Below the pieces are notes generated by a model that was not told the origin of the DNA, ran no database searches, and was given only the letters and a program-made list of their open reading frames with translations. The translations under genes and the position numbers were made by a program. From contig DF239876.1 in NCBI GenBank assembly GCA_000507305.1, positions 1 to 64,000 on the forward strand: a DNA stretch of 64,000 nt, in the 5' to 3' direction. This document shows positions 10,523 through 43,333 of the stretch, piece after piece; within the stretch, counting starts at the first letter, position 1; each line of letters opens with the position of its first letter. This stretch comes from Breviolum minutum Mf 1.05b.01. Its lineage: Eukaryota > Sar > Dinophyceae > Suessiales > Symbiodiniaceae.

Positions 10523-11188
10523 GTAGCACTAGAATTGATTTTGCCTTTGACATCAAAACCAAGTTTTCAATCGGTGCTGTTTGTCAAGAAATTTGGTGCC
10601 TCCAATGATCCCCAAACTAATTCTAGAGTTCACCAATCTGGGAAGATGAAGTCTATATGCACCCTGCTGAAATGGCTGCTCATTGGCCGGGCTCATTCAA
10701 CCTTTATCAAATTTGAGAACAGCAAGAGCTTAATAAAGAGTATCCGATTTGGCCAAGGGATTTTGAGCATTGACCGAACCACTCTTACATCAAGCTGATG
10801 GTAGCCGTGCAAAATGCCATGCAGTGAGATTTGGGACAATGTTCCACAGAACATGGTCGAAACTATCTCCAACGAAGGTAATTAGACCCGCCCAATGCGA
10901 TTGGGAAGATGATGTTCCTTTTCCCTAAGTGGACGAGCTGTTAGTTGTCTAGAGGGTATCAACCATGGACTAACATTTCAAAATTAACTTCAGTCCTCAT
11001 ACTTAAAGTCAGGTCAATCCGAAACCTGATGTGAGACGAATGACGAATAAGGTCATTGCATGTCATTGCCTTCTGAATAAATACTCCCCAAAGAAACGAA
11101 CATGTAGTCTAACAAAGAAACCTTCTCTTCGCAAATCCAGTTTTTGGACTCCATGCTGATTGGATTCGTTGAGGTTGCTTCGATTTAC

Positions 11189-11293
11189 CCATAGACTCAG
11201 ATTCCATTTCATACATGTGTCCCCTCGTTCGGCAAAGTAAACTCCCGAAACCACTTGCTGCCGCCGACGCCACTTCACGTTAAAATGCACATC
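11189..11293 (-). CDS. Internal exon, unidentified gene
   Basis: Exactly 35 codons, phase 0 at both ends: acceptor CTCTAG|GATGTG and donor CTATGG|GTAAAT. It reads DVHFNVKWRRRQQVVSGVYF then AERGDTCMKWNLSLW. The acceptor tract is made of tandem CTCTAGA words. Family not recognised. Confidence 0.8.
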
Positions 11294-12024
11294 CTAGAGT
11301 CTAGAGTCTAGAGCAGCAGCAAGTCAACAGCTCATCAACAAAGCTTCACAAAGCTGAATTGCGTTGTCATTTCAAAACTTACATGCATATAGATGCAATC
11401 CTGATGCTTCCAGCAATTTTCAAAGACCAAATACATGACATATAACATAACATATACTACATAGGACATAGAATACAAACATAGTTTAAGATAAATCTAA
11501 ACAAAAATATATTTCAGAGGATTCCTTCCCATAGGCTGCTTTTTTTTTGTGAGGTCACAGCTCAAGTCGAGAATCCTTTCTAACCTATCGCAACGCGGTC
11601 ATGCCACTGAACACAGCTTAAACTTAATTTTAGATTTTTTAATAATCTTTAGATGATGTTGATTCATATTTGGTTTTTAGATGTTTTTAGACTATAGTGA
11701 ATACGGATCTACTTGCGGACTTCTGTAGATTTTGCTGCCGACTCTGCTGATCCTTGCAACCCATTCCCCAGCGTTTCAAATGCGCGTAGCACGAGGGCTC
11801 ATGGCTCCTCCTCAGATGCTCATGCGGAGTGAAAATACAATTCAATACAATTCAGGTACCTGAACTACAGTAACTTGCCATAGTTGGAGCAACCAAATGC
11901 AACATCAAGATGTACAAGTGCATCTTCTCACAAGTAAGAATTCCATAGAATTTCCCAGATGTTGACCTTGAACTAATCTTCTTCTCACTCATGCTGTCAA
12001 TCCTTCAATGCCTGCGGTGAGTAC

Positions 12025-12170
12025 AAGGGAATTAAGCCCGGAAAATTCAGACTTGGAAGTTGTTCTTGCAGGGGAAGTTTACAAAATTTCGACATTCCTT
12101 CCCACAAACTAATGCCATCTCTCCAAAGAAGGAGGGATTGAAATGTATGACTTTCTTCTTGGACTGGTTT
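12025..12170 (-). CDS. Internal exon, unidentified gene
   Basis: The acceptor TTTGCTAG|AAACCA and donor TTCCCTT|GTACTC flank an open frame with QEESHTFQSLLLWRDGISLW, EGMSKFCKLPLQEQLPSLN and FPGLIPL. It is the most upstream confident exon of the 3-12 kb minus-strand gene(s). Confidence 0.65.
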
Positions 12171-12199
12171 CTAGCAAAAGCTGAGTTTTTTATTTGCAG

Positions 12200-14400
12200 G
12201 GTCGTTGCATTTCGGCTGATATTACCCATCCGGAACATCAAGCAGCCCCAGACCCCAATCAGAAACACAAAATTGATGCCATCTCTGCTAATGTGTTGCA
12301 ATGAACCCAGGCCAACACTTCATTGCAAGTAAGACTGAAGAAAAACGATGCATTCATAATTTCATTGAACGCCAAGGCTCTCATGGGACTCGAGGGGAAG
12401 TTTGGAGATGCCTTATGAACTTCAGCAGGTGTGCAACATTGCTATCAATTTGGCAAACCAATAAACATCTCGATCAATGATGGAATTTCAAAACAAGGTC
12501 CTGTAAACAACGACTTCACAAATTTAGATACTACGGATTATTAAGATATTTTGGTGTGAGGACTCCCTATGCCAACTACATGTTGAGACTAAACAACATA
12601 AAACCACCAATTCAGATCAATTCAGTTTTAAGTAGAAGGCTTACCAATCCAAATATCATCTGCGAAGATTCTATTGGCTTCTGAAACCTTTCACCCTCCA
12701 TTGAGGGCGGCCATACACAAAAAAACTACCATTGATCATTGAGACGGAACTGAAGGGAACAATGCTCTGGGGCAACGAAAGCGGATTAGAGCAATCAATT
12801 CCCTGGTATGTTGGGGACATTGACAACTGTCACTATTGCCACGATTCTGAAGCCGGCCAAATCGATAGTTCAATTTCTGGTGACTTCAACATCTTCAACA
12901 TCAAATCATTATCGGAGAAAAAAAACAGGCAAAACAATCCATAGCAATTAACAGAAACTTCATAAAACTGCCAGCATTTTCATCTTCCTGCCATCTCCCC
13001 GAACCTGACACATCCCCCTACCACCTACGCCAAAAGACCGATATGGATCCATCAGGTCGAATGATGGGCTCATCAACCTGTCATTTTTTGGGATGTACTA
13101 ACACTCCATGATTTTGACAACCTTTCATATCGGGTGCAATTTTGGATATACCGTCATTATAACTCATTTTGGATGGTAAAAACAACCTAACGATTTTGGA
13201 TATGGTTTCCATTTTGGATGATCGGAAGGCGACGTGTTGACCCGAATATCTTGCACTACCATTTGATTTGTTAATAACTTTGATACTTGTAGCAAGAATT
13301 TAGTATAGAGGTAGATTGCAATGAGAGACTTTGGATTGGCAAACTGAGTAAAGTGTCATGTTGGATTCTGTTAGGACGAATGCGACGTATGTGATGCACT
13401 TTCTGAGATGATTGAGACCCTCAATGACTAGCCCTGGTTCAGGCGTTTTGGGGGATCGACTATGGTCAAACCCAAAAGCAGGGACCTCGCAAATCATCCC
13501 GAATCCCCACGAGGGTATGGTCAACTAATGCTCAAACAAAAGAAAAAAGAAACAATGCATGTTCGGAGCAGTCCAACAATTTGATTCACACGTCGTTTCC
13601 AAAGATTCAAAAACGTGAACATGCTCTTTTTGACCTTCATACCATGAGGGCCAAAAGTACTCGGAGACCAAAATGGAAGGAGGTTGAACTGAATACTAAT
13701 TGCAGATCCAACTGCTGCAGAGTAATCAATGGACCCTCAAACTTTCATACCTATTCATCGTTGAGAGCTATGAGTCGCGGTGTCTACTCTCTCCTCTTCA
13801 GGGCCGTGGAGATTCAGCTCAAAACATCACTACTGAATCATTGAATCATACACGTCATCTAGGCAATTCAAAAAAAACAAAGGTAACAAAAGATTCTTCA
13901 TGACATCATTGTGGATCTCTTAAAAATATCATGGGACTTCGCAGCTGCCACATGAAACATGGGACTTCACCCAACTCCCATCCCAAACACCCCACCTTGA
14001 GCATGCTCTCGCGGTCAGGTCCCACCTAGGACAGCTAGCCGGCACTGAGCCACTGAGGTTGGTTAGTTTCACAACGAATGACTGGCCAGCCCGGGAAAAA
14101 ATAATGATATACCATCATGGAAAATAAAAAATTGAAGGGTCCATTTTGAATTTAAAATTGGGAATTCAAGCAACTCTCCACTTTTCAAGTTGGTATAGAT
14201 TCGTATGGGATTGGAGCAAATAAAACCTCTCAACACATCGTGTGTTTGGGGAAGTGGGCTTTGTCAAGTGTGTCGGTGTGTCCGTGTATGTGTCTGCTTT
14301 CAGCTCATACTTTGATCACAGCTTGTTCCAATAGAGAAATCACACATCATTGTCTAATGCAATCATCCCAGCCTTCAAATGGGCACCATTGATTCCTATC
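12200..14400. other. No confident exon
   Basis: This is either intergenic or intronic. A short minus-strand fragment at about 13.5 kb (DHTLVGIRDDLR after an AG) is the only hint of coding. 13.08-13.22 kb repeats words such as TTTTGGATAT and CATTTTGGAT. The boundary between the AMPSase gene (ends 14407) and the downstream minus-strand gene must lie here. Confidence 0.4.
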
Positions 14401-14406
14401 TATAGC

Positions 14407-34377
<19,971 letters not shown>

Positions 34378-34394
<17 letters not shown>

Positions 34395-34610
34395 AGCAAC
34401 TTAACAATCCGCGAATTAAAGGCACAACTGGGGGATTCCCAATTTTTGGGAACCATTTGTTTGTGAACTCCGCAGTTGGTTTGTCCCATAGTTTGCCCAA
34501 AGAAATTGTAGCTGCCATTGCTGTCAAGAGAACTGACCTCCTCAACTCGGTACACCGCTGAATCCCTCTGAAATGGATGACTACCACAAACGAAACCACA
34601 AGAGAATAGC
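34378..34610 (-). CDS. Possible exon or gene end just upstream of AMPSase
   Basis: After acceptor CATTTCAG, two frames are open. One contains KLWDKPTAEFTNKWFPKIGN, PPVVPLIRGLLSC and ends in TGA at about 34378. The other contains SLDSNGSYNFFGQTMGQTNC. The first reads more naturally. Its tail overlaps the AMPSase ATG in another frame, so either it is a neighbouring gene's end or one reading is false. Confidence 0.4.
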
Positions 34611-34719
34611 CCATCGAATCTTGTTAAAAGGATGTGAAAAACAACTTGAATATTAGAACATATTTTCATATATTTTTGCTGAACAGGATTGACCAACAAA
34701 AAACACATACCGAAGGTAC

Positions 34720-34814
34720 CAACAGGATATTCCTCAATCCAAGGTACCATGTTGTCAGCTGACACCTCCCTGGCGCGGGAGAACTTGAGAAAGCCAGTGA
34801 GCCACAAAAAGACC
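34720..34814 (-). CDS. Internal exon, unidentified minus-strand gene
   Basis: The acceptor CCTTTCAG|GGTCTT and donor TGTTG|GTACCT flank VFLWLTGFLKFSRAREVSAD then NMVPWIEEYPV. Clean canonical sites. Family not recognised. Confidence 0.65.
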
Positions 34815-35235
34815 CTGAAAGGTGTTGATAGTTGAGGATCAAGAGCAACTTCAGATTCTTGCAGTGGGTACAAACTCTAGCACATTTAAGAATATATGGG
34901 CTATCATATTATATCATCCCTCTCCTTTAAACTATGACGCAAGTCCTCATGTATACTTCGTATTGCAACTCTGGTGAGTCCGTGAGTGGTAAGTTTTACC
35001 ATCAAAATTCACCATCACTTTCCAGGCAGTTCTTGAAGAGTTTCAACAATTTCTGACCTTCAAAAAAGGTCACTTAAAACCTTGATCTAACCCCTGAAGT
35101 AAAACACCAGCTCGCTTGTGTTTGTCCTTTCTTTTGGTGATTTGGTTCAGACTAGATTGCTCCGCTCAACCATCATGTAGGATGAGGTTGGTTGAGATCA
35201 GGCGTGCCCATAGTTTCTAAACACCCCACTTGCAC

Positions 35236-35344
35236 CTCTGGCTGAATCGTCGAAAAGTGTTCCACCAGGAATCCAGTCAGCGGTCAAAATGTCCAAGCGT
35301 TTTGCTTTTGCTTTCTCTCTGCGATGCGTGTTTCGGTCACAACA
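35236..35344 (-). CDS. Probable exon, unidentified gene
   Basis: After TGTGGAG, the frame reads CCDRNTHRREKAKAKRLDIL, then TADWIPGGTLFDDSAR before CAGAG|GTGCAA. A basic patch is followed by a globular-looking stretch. Confidence 0.55.
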
Positions 35345-35606
35345 CTCCACAAAAAAACAAAAACATTGTAAGCAAGGCAATGAATCAAAACACAGCATTA
35401 TCATCTCTCAAGTGCTCAGGTGAATCTGTGAATCTTTACACTATTGATTGGAACAACTTGTACTTGGCAGGAATCTGGACATTTACATTGCAAGGTACAT
35501 GAAACATGCCTTGTGTTATTTGTACAACAAGTAATTAATCAACTATATGTATATAATTATCCAGCTTTTCTACCGCTGGGCTGGAGCTTTCACCACGCTG
35601 GCATAC

Positions 35607-35711
35607 CTATGCAGGTGTGTGCCTTTGCGCAAATCATGTGGTTTCTGCCTGTCTTTTGCCATGGAAGCTCCAAGCCGAAACTCTGCTGGCTCGACCAGGT
35701 TTGATAAGACC
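35607..35711 (-). CDS. Internal exon, unidentified gene
   Basis: The acceptor ACCATAG|GGTCTT and donor GCATAG|GTATGC are canonical. Two frames are open; the better one reads LSNLVEPAEFRLGASMAKDR then QKPHDLRKGTHLH. Confidence 0.55.
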
Positions 35712-35897
35712 CTATGGTTGGTGCGATCCCCCAAACCTTATGGTGGAGGTGAAATCGGAAGGGAGTGGAACACAATAACCATTCAATAACAGGTTCTTCA
35801 CAAACACCATTACAATCACTGCTCACAACTCAAAATCACTAATATCCAAAATCACATGTCACAACATGTCATAACAATATGTAAAACAACAATCGTT

Positions 35898-35972
35898 TCA
35901 TCCATCATTCATTTCATCTATCTGCTGAGTCCCTTGCTTGCCGAAGCCGAGTGCGAGTTGAGCCAATGTAGC
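35898..35972 (-). CDS. Probable exon, unidentified gene
   Basis: After acceptor TTCACAG, ATLAQLALGFGKQGTQQIDE and MNDG precede a TGA. It could be a C-terminus or an exon read into its intron. Confidence 0.5.
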   Translation of the reverse strand, partial: ATLAQLALGFGKQGTQQIDEMNDG

Positions 35973-36277
35973 CTGTGAATTTTACAAAAACGGGTTCCAT
36001 GCTTATGATGGCATCGAAAAAACAACGTGGGGTGCAATTGAGGGATGCAACATGTGTGCACATTTGTTTGAGAAAACAGCAATGTGTCTTAGATGAACAT
36101 ATCCAGGAGTTAACATCAACCAAGCTGAAGGAAAATCAAACTCAATGCTACTGTTCCATTTGGTTCAGTCTCAATACAGCAAACACAGTTGACCCATGAA
36201 ACAAATAGATACAAATAGGACATTGACACATTGACATTTGAAGCTCATTCAAGGCCTTTCTTGATTTTTACCACCAC

Positions 36278-36330
36278 CAACAGCAACAACAGCAGCAGCA
36301 ACAACAACAACAAAAAGAACAATAAGGTCA
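36278..36330. repeat. (AAC/AGC)n microsatellite
   Basis: A short run of CAACAACAGC-type triplets on the plus strand. Confidence 0.8.
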
Positions 36331-36469
36331 ACATTAACATCAACATCCACATCATACACCTGGGGAAGAATAAAAAACTCCTGCCTGGGAAGGCGAAATG
36401 CCGCATGGCCTCAATCACCTGACACAATTACATGTCCCTACTGCATATAGCGAACAGCCACCCCTCTTG

Positions 36470-36556
36470 ACGGATGATGATCTAGACACTCTCAGCTTGT
36501 TTTTCCTTGCGATGATGGCTGCATCGGGCTGCCAAACCTCAATCAAAGTTCCTATC
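36470..36556 (-). CDS. Probable exon, unidentified gene
   Basis: The minus-strand frame contains ENKIGTLIEVWQPDAAIIAR followed by KNKLRVSR. Hydrophobic and charged residues alternate like beta strands. The acceptor is probably GGCGAG or GATAG; ends are approximate. Confidence 0.5.
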
Positions 36557-36659
36557 TTATTCTCGCCAATGAAGCGAAACAATTGGCTTGCACATGCTTT
36601 GCACCAACATCTAGGACAATACCCCTTTGCAACAAAACAACCTCACTGTTGAAAGACTG

Positions 36660-37774
36660 TTGAAAGTCAAAACATCAAACAATATCACAGATTCTCAGAT
36701 AGCACCCTTGTCACAATCTGGCTGACCGTATTTGGTTCCTCAGGTATAGCTCAATAGCAACTGTCCTGCAGGCCAATGTTGGATCACGTGGATCCTTGTT
36801 GACCCCATCGTGTGTTTGGGGCTCCAAATTCTAGCAACTGTTTACAATGAAGACAACACATGAATCCGTCTTTCAAGCAAAAAGAATCGTTTCAGTTGGG
36901 AGTTTTTAGAGAGCTCTGAATATCCATGCATTTTGGGTTATCCACTTTTTTTTGGAGGTTCACAACCCTGAATTTTGATAACCCGATGGTCCCCATGCCC
37001 AGTTTCTATGGCTTAAAGATCCAAGCTTCAGAGGTTTGCCTTCCGACCCTTGACACCCTCCCTGGAAGCCGTTTTCATTTTTGGGGCTAGGCATGCGGCA
37101 TTGGTCTAGGCATGCGCCCATCTGCTATTAAAGAAACAACCACCTTAGCTCCACTTCTGCCTGCCCTGCGGCACCAGAGCTGTCACCCACATCTTGCATG
37201 TTTCTCTTTTTGTCCATTCAGAGCCGTGGTGTAAAGGTCTGCCGAATTGCATCGAAACGAGTGATGTTCCATTCATCCACCTGCGACTGAATCAAACCCT
37301 CAGCGTTCAAGCTGTAGCGGATGTTCCCTGACCTGAGCCATGACATGAACAAGGGTCAGGTGAGTTGGTTTGAAACAAAAACTTGTGCTTCAGGGATAAT
37401 TGGCTTTGAAACCACAACCCATTTTAACGGGCCTACAGTATACTACAAACATTGGGCATCTATGATTGGAGCTGCTACATTGTGACATAGCTCCTTGCCA
37501 AACAAAAACTGGACCTTTAAGAATTTTCAGCCTTGTCAATCTTACTTACTTCTTGGACGTCTTGAACCCTTGTGTTCCGAGGAAAGCACCTCCAACATTG
37601 ACCCAACAAAGACTTATATATATACATATATATATATATATACTGTACTCAGTTGCAAGCGGTGCCTTAATTCACATGGCCACTGCCTTCATGTCATTGA
37701 GGGGGCGGCCAATGAGAAACTAAAAGCAGGGAGCCAGAAAGTAGCGACATTGTTTTAGAGGGAAATGATGCCAA

Positions 37775-37838
<64 letters not shown>

Positions 37839-38500
37839 TTTTGTAAGTTTCATGTCAATTTTCATTGGTGTGTAGTGTGCTTTAGGTTTAAGATGCTCTT
37901 AAATGAATAAAGGCAAGAACTGCAAAGATGTCCCGCCTCTCTGCCTACAGATCTTCAATAATCAACAGAAGCTACATAGCGATTCTGACTTGAGAAATGG
38001 AGACATATTGCATGTTTGCACTTAAACCGCGAGGATCCTGCAGGATTGGAGCACAACTTCAATGAAGGGAAACATAGTCACACATGGCGCGTTGCTGCTT
38101 CCAAACTTTTTTCAAAAGAAACATACAAATACATACGCAATACTTGCAAATACTAATCCTACTGGACCATTTCAAGAGAATTCATTGCCACAAATCATTC
38201 AAGAACAAACATGAATCATAGATCCATCCATTGCCACGCGACCAAGGTGAAATCTGAGGTCGCCAAGGCCTTGGCATTCCAGGTTGGCTTCTTGGGAATG
38301 GGATCCATGTTTTTTCTTCCAAGCATTCATGCTGGACCTATAAATAGGATGAACATGTCAAGTTGAACGCTCTGCTTGTTACATAGAAGACGCTACTAGT
38401 GTTGATGGCAGTCTAATGCTGCACTAACCTGCACTACTTGTCCTATATATTATATATATAAATGATAGAAGAAACTACCTATCAACTAGTGAAACAGTCC
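36660..38500. other. No confident exon; simple repeats
   Basis: I found no coding stretch with matching splice sites. The region holds a (TA)n run at about 37612-37642, an (ATC)n run at 37775-37838 and scattered short repeats (GGCATGCG at 37.09 kb). Confidence 0.4.
37775..37838. repeat. (ATC)n microsatellite, about 21 units
   Basis: An uninterrupted CAT/ATC run of about 64 bp. A second one of 46 bp is at 43287. Confidence 0.95.
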
Positions 38501-38579
38501 AACTATAGTACCATAGAAGAAAAAACACAGGAGGACGATTTTGTTTTGACATATTTGGAACTCCCAACACAAAACCATC

Positions 38580-38745
38580 TTGTCACCATCTTCTCATTCA
38601 CAAATACCGTTTCGGACTCTCCCAACAGGTGGGATTCCCTGTTCTTCCAACCGAGGTACAGTTTCAAGACGCCACCTGCAACGTACTTGGCACGAAGCGT
38701 GGCATCATCTTCCACCGAGATGCTTTGCAGATCCAAGAAACTCTC
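38580..38745 (-). CDS. DUF2358 NTF2-like protein, exon 3
   Basis: The acceptor CTTCCAAG|GAGAGT leads into ESFLDLQSISVEDDATLRAK and YVAGGVLKLYL. The frame continues through NRESHLLGESETVFVNEKMV, like the strand region after LKLPWRP in DUF2358 proteins. A GT inside CTCG|GTTGGA could end the exon at 38652 instead. Confidence 0.75.
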
Positions 38746-39028
38746 CTTGGAAGTCATCATAGTTTGGCCAAACGAAAATAACTTGTGTTCACTTCAGAAA
38801 ACCCTTTCTCCTTTATGAATTTATGAAATTCATCGAATGATGGAATCTTGTACATGGCTCAAGAAAATCCCATTTGGTCGTGGACCGCATCCAACCTCTT
38901 CCTTAAGAAAGACTATGTTTTCTACTCAAAGATCACCCCAAAAAACGATGTGTGTGATTGTTTGTGTACATTGCACATCTTGAATGGTTCCAAACTCACC
39001 TTCTCCCCAAATATCTTTGACAGGTTTC

Positions 39029-39182
39029 CTGTGGTTCGAAAAGAAACTCCAAGGCTTTTCGATACTGTGCCAGTCCACTAACGGCATTGTTCGGGTCGAC
39101 GAAACGACAATCATCCGCAAAGATTGAGGATGTGAGATTGCCAGTGAGGATGTATTTGCCTCCGACATTTTTGGAGATGCTG
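39029..39182 (-). CDS. DUF2358 NTF2-like protein, exon 2
   Basis: The acceptor GTCTTAG|CAGCAT opens into SISKNVGGKYILTGNLTSS, IFADDCRFVDPNNAVSGLAQ and YRKALEFLFEPQ, closing before GAAACC (GA donor). YxxTGxLxxxxFADDCxFxDPxxxVxGLxxYxxxL is the hallmark of the DUF2358/NTF2-like family found in plants and algae, often in plastids. The biochemical role is unknown. Confidence 0.88.
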
Positions 39183-39417
39183 CTAAGACAATCCCAATTG
39201 CTCTCTGACGCTTGGGGCTGGACTTTGGGTGGTGAACAAAACAAGTTTGGAACCGAGCTGTTGTGGTGAAACAACAAAATGTTTGAATATACAGTTGGAA
39301 GTTCTGTTGAAATCCACTTCCATGGATTCTTCCCAAAAATTAAGTCGCCTTGGAATCCCTACTCAAACGTCAAAATGCCATCCCCTTTTCCTGCAAACAA
39401 CAGGTTTGAGCTGGCAC

Positions 39418-39508
39418 CTCGTCCCAAGTCTTTTTGCAGAATTTCAGCTATTTCCGGTGCCTTGAGATTTTTCCTACAGGCAGCTGGCGGACCAAAAGCA
39501 TCCAAAAG
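39418..39508 (-). CDS. DUF2358 NTF2-like protein, exon 1 or 2
   Basis: The acceptor AATGCAG|CTTTTG and donor GACGAG|GTGCCA flank LLDAFGPPAACRKNLKAPEI then AEILQKDLGR. The helix APEIAEILQKD precedes the TGxL strand as in DUF2358 relatives, where it reads VAEIIKEDF or similar. Confidence 0.75.
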
Positions 39509-40569
39509 CTGCATTGTTGGTTTTGCTTTGGGTCGGGTTTGGCTCCCAAGGTAAGAGTCTGTTTGTTGAGAATTTGATTGGAACGTGTCTTCAAGTAAAT
39601 GTACCCTATAGGCACTTGGCCAAAGAAGGTCCCTCCTTTTCAGGAAACGGAGCCTTAACAACGAATTTCTGGCTGGGATTTTGTGTATGTTTGGAAGTTC
39701 GGAGAGTCTTTGAACACTTTTCCTTTTGTGCAATGTACAGCCATGTGCCCAGAATTAAAAGAAAAGTCACTTAGGCAAACATCCATAATGTTTCTAGTTT
39801 ATCCTTCACTCATTTAGTCATAATGATAGTGTTCATCATTATTATCATCATCATCATCAACAACAATCGCAACCAACAACAACAACCATCCGAATCCAAC
39901 CACAGCCAAGAGGGTCCTCAGTCCTCTTGGGTTCTTCTGCCACTGGGTTTTCCCATAGAAAGGTCCATTCCTGGGTTTCGACGAGGTGATCGGTGATTAG
40001 GTGATAAGGTGTTTCCAAGAAACCGGGGTGTCAATGACAATCTCCTTCTCAGAATTACCATCTTCCATTTCTTCAAAAATGAACGTTGCTCAAGTGCTTG
40101 TAATTCAAACTATTGAACCGACATTGAACTGTCTCTTGCTTTTCTGGGGAGTCCCGGGATATTCTCAATGCAAATCAGTCCACCGTGAATGTTTGCACAT
40201 ATATCAAAATAGATGTCTAAAAAAAAACAATAAACATATCTATAGAAAATTTACATAGAGTGAAAACCTCTCGGAAATTCTGTGCAGTCACGGTGTTTCT
40301 CACCAAAACAGAAATTGGTTAGATGGTGGATTCTCCATGAGTATTTACCCTTGTGCAAAGTGGTGGTTGCCTAACATGGATTCATCATTTTTGATTATGT
40401 GATGACGCCATGCCTAGAAACACCCAATGTCAACTAGACTTGAAGTCCCGAAAGTACCAGCAACACGTACTTGTCACTTGGGGGCTCACAAGCAGACTTC
40501 GATTTCAAATCCAATATACTTTAATCAACAAGTTACTTCCAATACAAGTCAGCAAATCATGACCCCATC

Positions 40570-40762
40570 AGGCTTGGGATCACCCCTGCTTCATCCATGC
40601 TTCAAATGGGCGTTGTGCCAAGGGCGCAGCAACTACTGGCGAAGCCGGGGAACCAATCAGGCCCAACACCGTGGCCAGTCCTGGAAAGCCAAACAATGGG
40701 ATAGGTTTGGAGACCTTTCCTTCTGGTTTTTCTACGTAGAGCGTTTCGTTTTGGAACTCTAA
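40570..40762 (-). CDS. Possible exon, hydrophobic Ala/Pro-rich peptide
   Basis: The minus frame reads NETLYVEKPEGKVSKPIPLF, GFPGLATVLGLIGSPASPVV and AAPLAQRPFEAW. The hydrophobic Ala-rich core resembles a targeting segment. It could be the 5' part of the DUF2358 gene, a guess from order only. Confidence 0.4.
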
Positions 40763-41187
40763 GCCATCATCCCAAACCATACAGAGTCTGTGAATAGTTT
40801 TCTTGCTGAGGGATGACAAGAACCACATCCGTTTGGAGGACAGATTGGACAAGCAGTAGGCACAGTTTGAGGCTTGAGCGAATCGTTACATATCTGCAGA
40901 ATTTGTCGTTACAAAATCTTACAAACAGGAATGTTGGACAATTACAAGGTGGGATTCTCATGATCTACTGCCACCAGGTTGAACTTGCATCACAGGTTCA
41001 CCAAGCTGAAACAAGTAAAACATGTATCCAGAATCTAGATTGTTTCCATTACCTTGTTATTAGGTCGGGTAAGGTGAGGTCGTAACATCTTCCCTCGCTC
41101 AAACATCCTGCGCGCCGCGAGGTGCCGTCGTTGACAGGTGAAGATGCACCTGAACAACCACCAGAAAGAAGGGTTTCATGAAACGGT

Positions 41188-41280
41188 ACCCCACTAGGAA
41201 ACTAACATATCCCCTCCCAAGGCACTTCTAAAGATGATGTTCTTTTTCGCCAGGTGGGATATGTTAGTTCCCTTGAGGGT
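41188..41280. mobile_element. MITE-like foldback element
   Basis: The left end ACCCCACTAGGAAACTAACA and the right end, read as its complement ACCCTCAAGGGAACTAACA, pair over about 26 bp with small differences. The element is 93 bp and noncoding. It shares AAACTAACATA with the element at 24565. Confidence 0.8.
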
Positions 41281-41299
41281 ATTACCCTCAGTGAATTTC

Positions 41300-43286
41300 A
41301 CATAGCAATGGAGATTTAACAGTATCACCCTCCAAGTGGCAAAACCTCCTACAAGATATGTACCCTAAATGGTGGATTCGCCATTTCTACGTCCATTTCC
41401 TGGAGGGTAAAGTTTTAAAGGACTCTGGTGGTTTATCAGGATTTTCCTCAACCGTATCATGTAGCCATCAAATCTGTTCAATGTGGTTCATTTCACAACG
41501 ACGACGTTTTAAACCATCCTTGGAATGTCTCACAGTAACGGCATTTACTGAGAACAATGGTCACAAAGTCGGCTTTAGGCACTTCTGGAGTTGCGAGAAG
41601 TCGTATTGATTTCAGCAAGCTATACCATAACATACCATGCCGTACATCCTCCCTTCTAACCTGGTAGCAAAAACGCTGGCGCCGCACACAGCAGCACCCA
41701 TGAAAGCAAAACCCTACGCCGGGACCGTGATGGAGAAGCATCAAGTGCCATGGCAGGGTGTGAAGGACTTGAGTTGGGCATATTGTCTTGATGGTGTGGG
41801 AATCTGCTGCACCGTCTCTTTATAACTTCCCAACTATATATAGCAACATGTTTTGGGTTAATCGTACCAGCACAATTTTGGGTGTGCAGTTATAACAAAG
41901 GGCTCTCCAAGCTTTCAGCAAAGAGTAGTGCTCCGTCTTTGGAATCTATCTGCCTTTCCCCGTCAAAGTAGCTAGTGTGAAATCAATATATGCAAATACA
42001 CCATTGCACTTAAGCACGAATACGGAGAATAAAAACCTTTACTGCCAACCAACATCCACTTGCCAAACAGCGACTTAGCATTGATTTAAAGTGCATCTAT
42101 AATGGCATATCTGTGGCTTTGCAAGTCTCCTTCGATTTCCTTGAAGCTTATGGATTTTCCGGGGAATGTATCCCGAGTGCCTCTGGCGGAAAGCCATGAG
42201 CCACACGCTGATTCAGCCAAAACGTTGGGTCTCTTCAAGTGCCTTGAGTGCCTATCTCATCTTGTCGCTGCTCATTCCCCAAGGCTCCAACCTCCTACTC
42301 CTATACTCAACGCAGAGTTTCATGCCTCTGGCCCCAATCAGGGTGAACTGGGCACTTGGGACCTTTGCAGGCAAGGCCATTGCTCATCTGCTCATTTCAC
42401 AGGTTCCTATGGCTATAGTGCTCAAAACCTTCAAACATATCAGAGAATCACCAGATGCTGTGGCAGCTCAACACACTATTTTCTTCTCACTGGGTGTCCG
42501 CCGAGCAAGCACCTGGAGATGTCAACAAAAAAAACGTGGAAATTTCCGGGTCACTCTTTTTTGATGCAAAAATCCAAACCCAAAAAATGGTGAGCAACTG
42601 ATTTTTTTCAGCTCGTGAAAGCCATGAAGTCCACGAATCCCCTGAGAATAGGTTTGCGACTCTCAAACCAACCTGTCTTTGGGGAAAGATGTTGATTATG
42701 TATGATCATGTTGTATTATCTTCTTTTGGTTCACTGCGCAAGAGCGCGCGATACCTCAGACAATGTGCAAGCCGAGACAAATTGGGCTTGGTTCCCCAAT
42801 TTCGGCATTGTGACAATTCTTATGCTGAGTTGGAAGGTTTGCCGAGTTCTCAATTCTGAATTGCTCCAAATGTTTATTCTAAATGGCTTCGTGAACTCAA
42901 TGCGGTTAAGCCGAGGCTAAATGCGGCTAAATCTATTTATCTAAGCGGAAAAGCAGTTTGACAACTGCTAAAAGAACTGGGGTCAATCATACAATTTCAT
43001 ATCAGAGTGCATCTCCACGAGACTCTCCTGCACTTTTAGGTTTCCAATCAACCAGCACTTGCCATTGCTGTTGGATCTTCCAGGCTTCCAAGTTCAAACA
43101 TACCCAACAGCAGATGCACCTCGCCCCAAAGCTCCCTCACCGCTTGGACGGAGGGTCGATCGCGGCACAAGGAGCCTTCATGCCACGCCTGAATTCAAGG
43201 TGCAGAGTCGGGGAGAAGATTCGGTGGGTTCCATCCCGAAAAAAGGTCCAGAAACCAAACATCCGAAATAAAATAGGAAAATCCAG

Positions 43287-43333
<47 letters not shown>

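Noticed and set aside
42102-42593. 163- and 132-codon plus frames
   Set aside because: Two overlapping frames of equal quality, no linkable splice sites and no family match.
37775-43332. (ATC)n runs as a CRISPR-like or regulatory array
   Set aside because: Uninterrupted triplet microsatellites without spacers.
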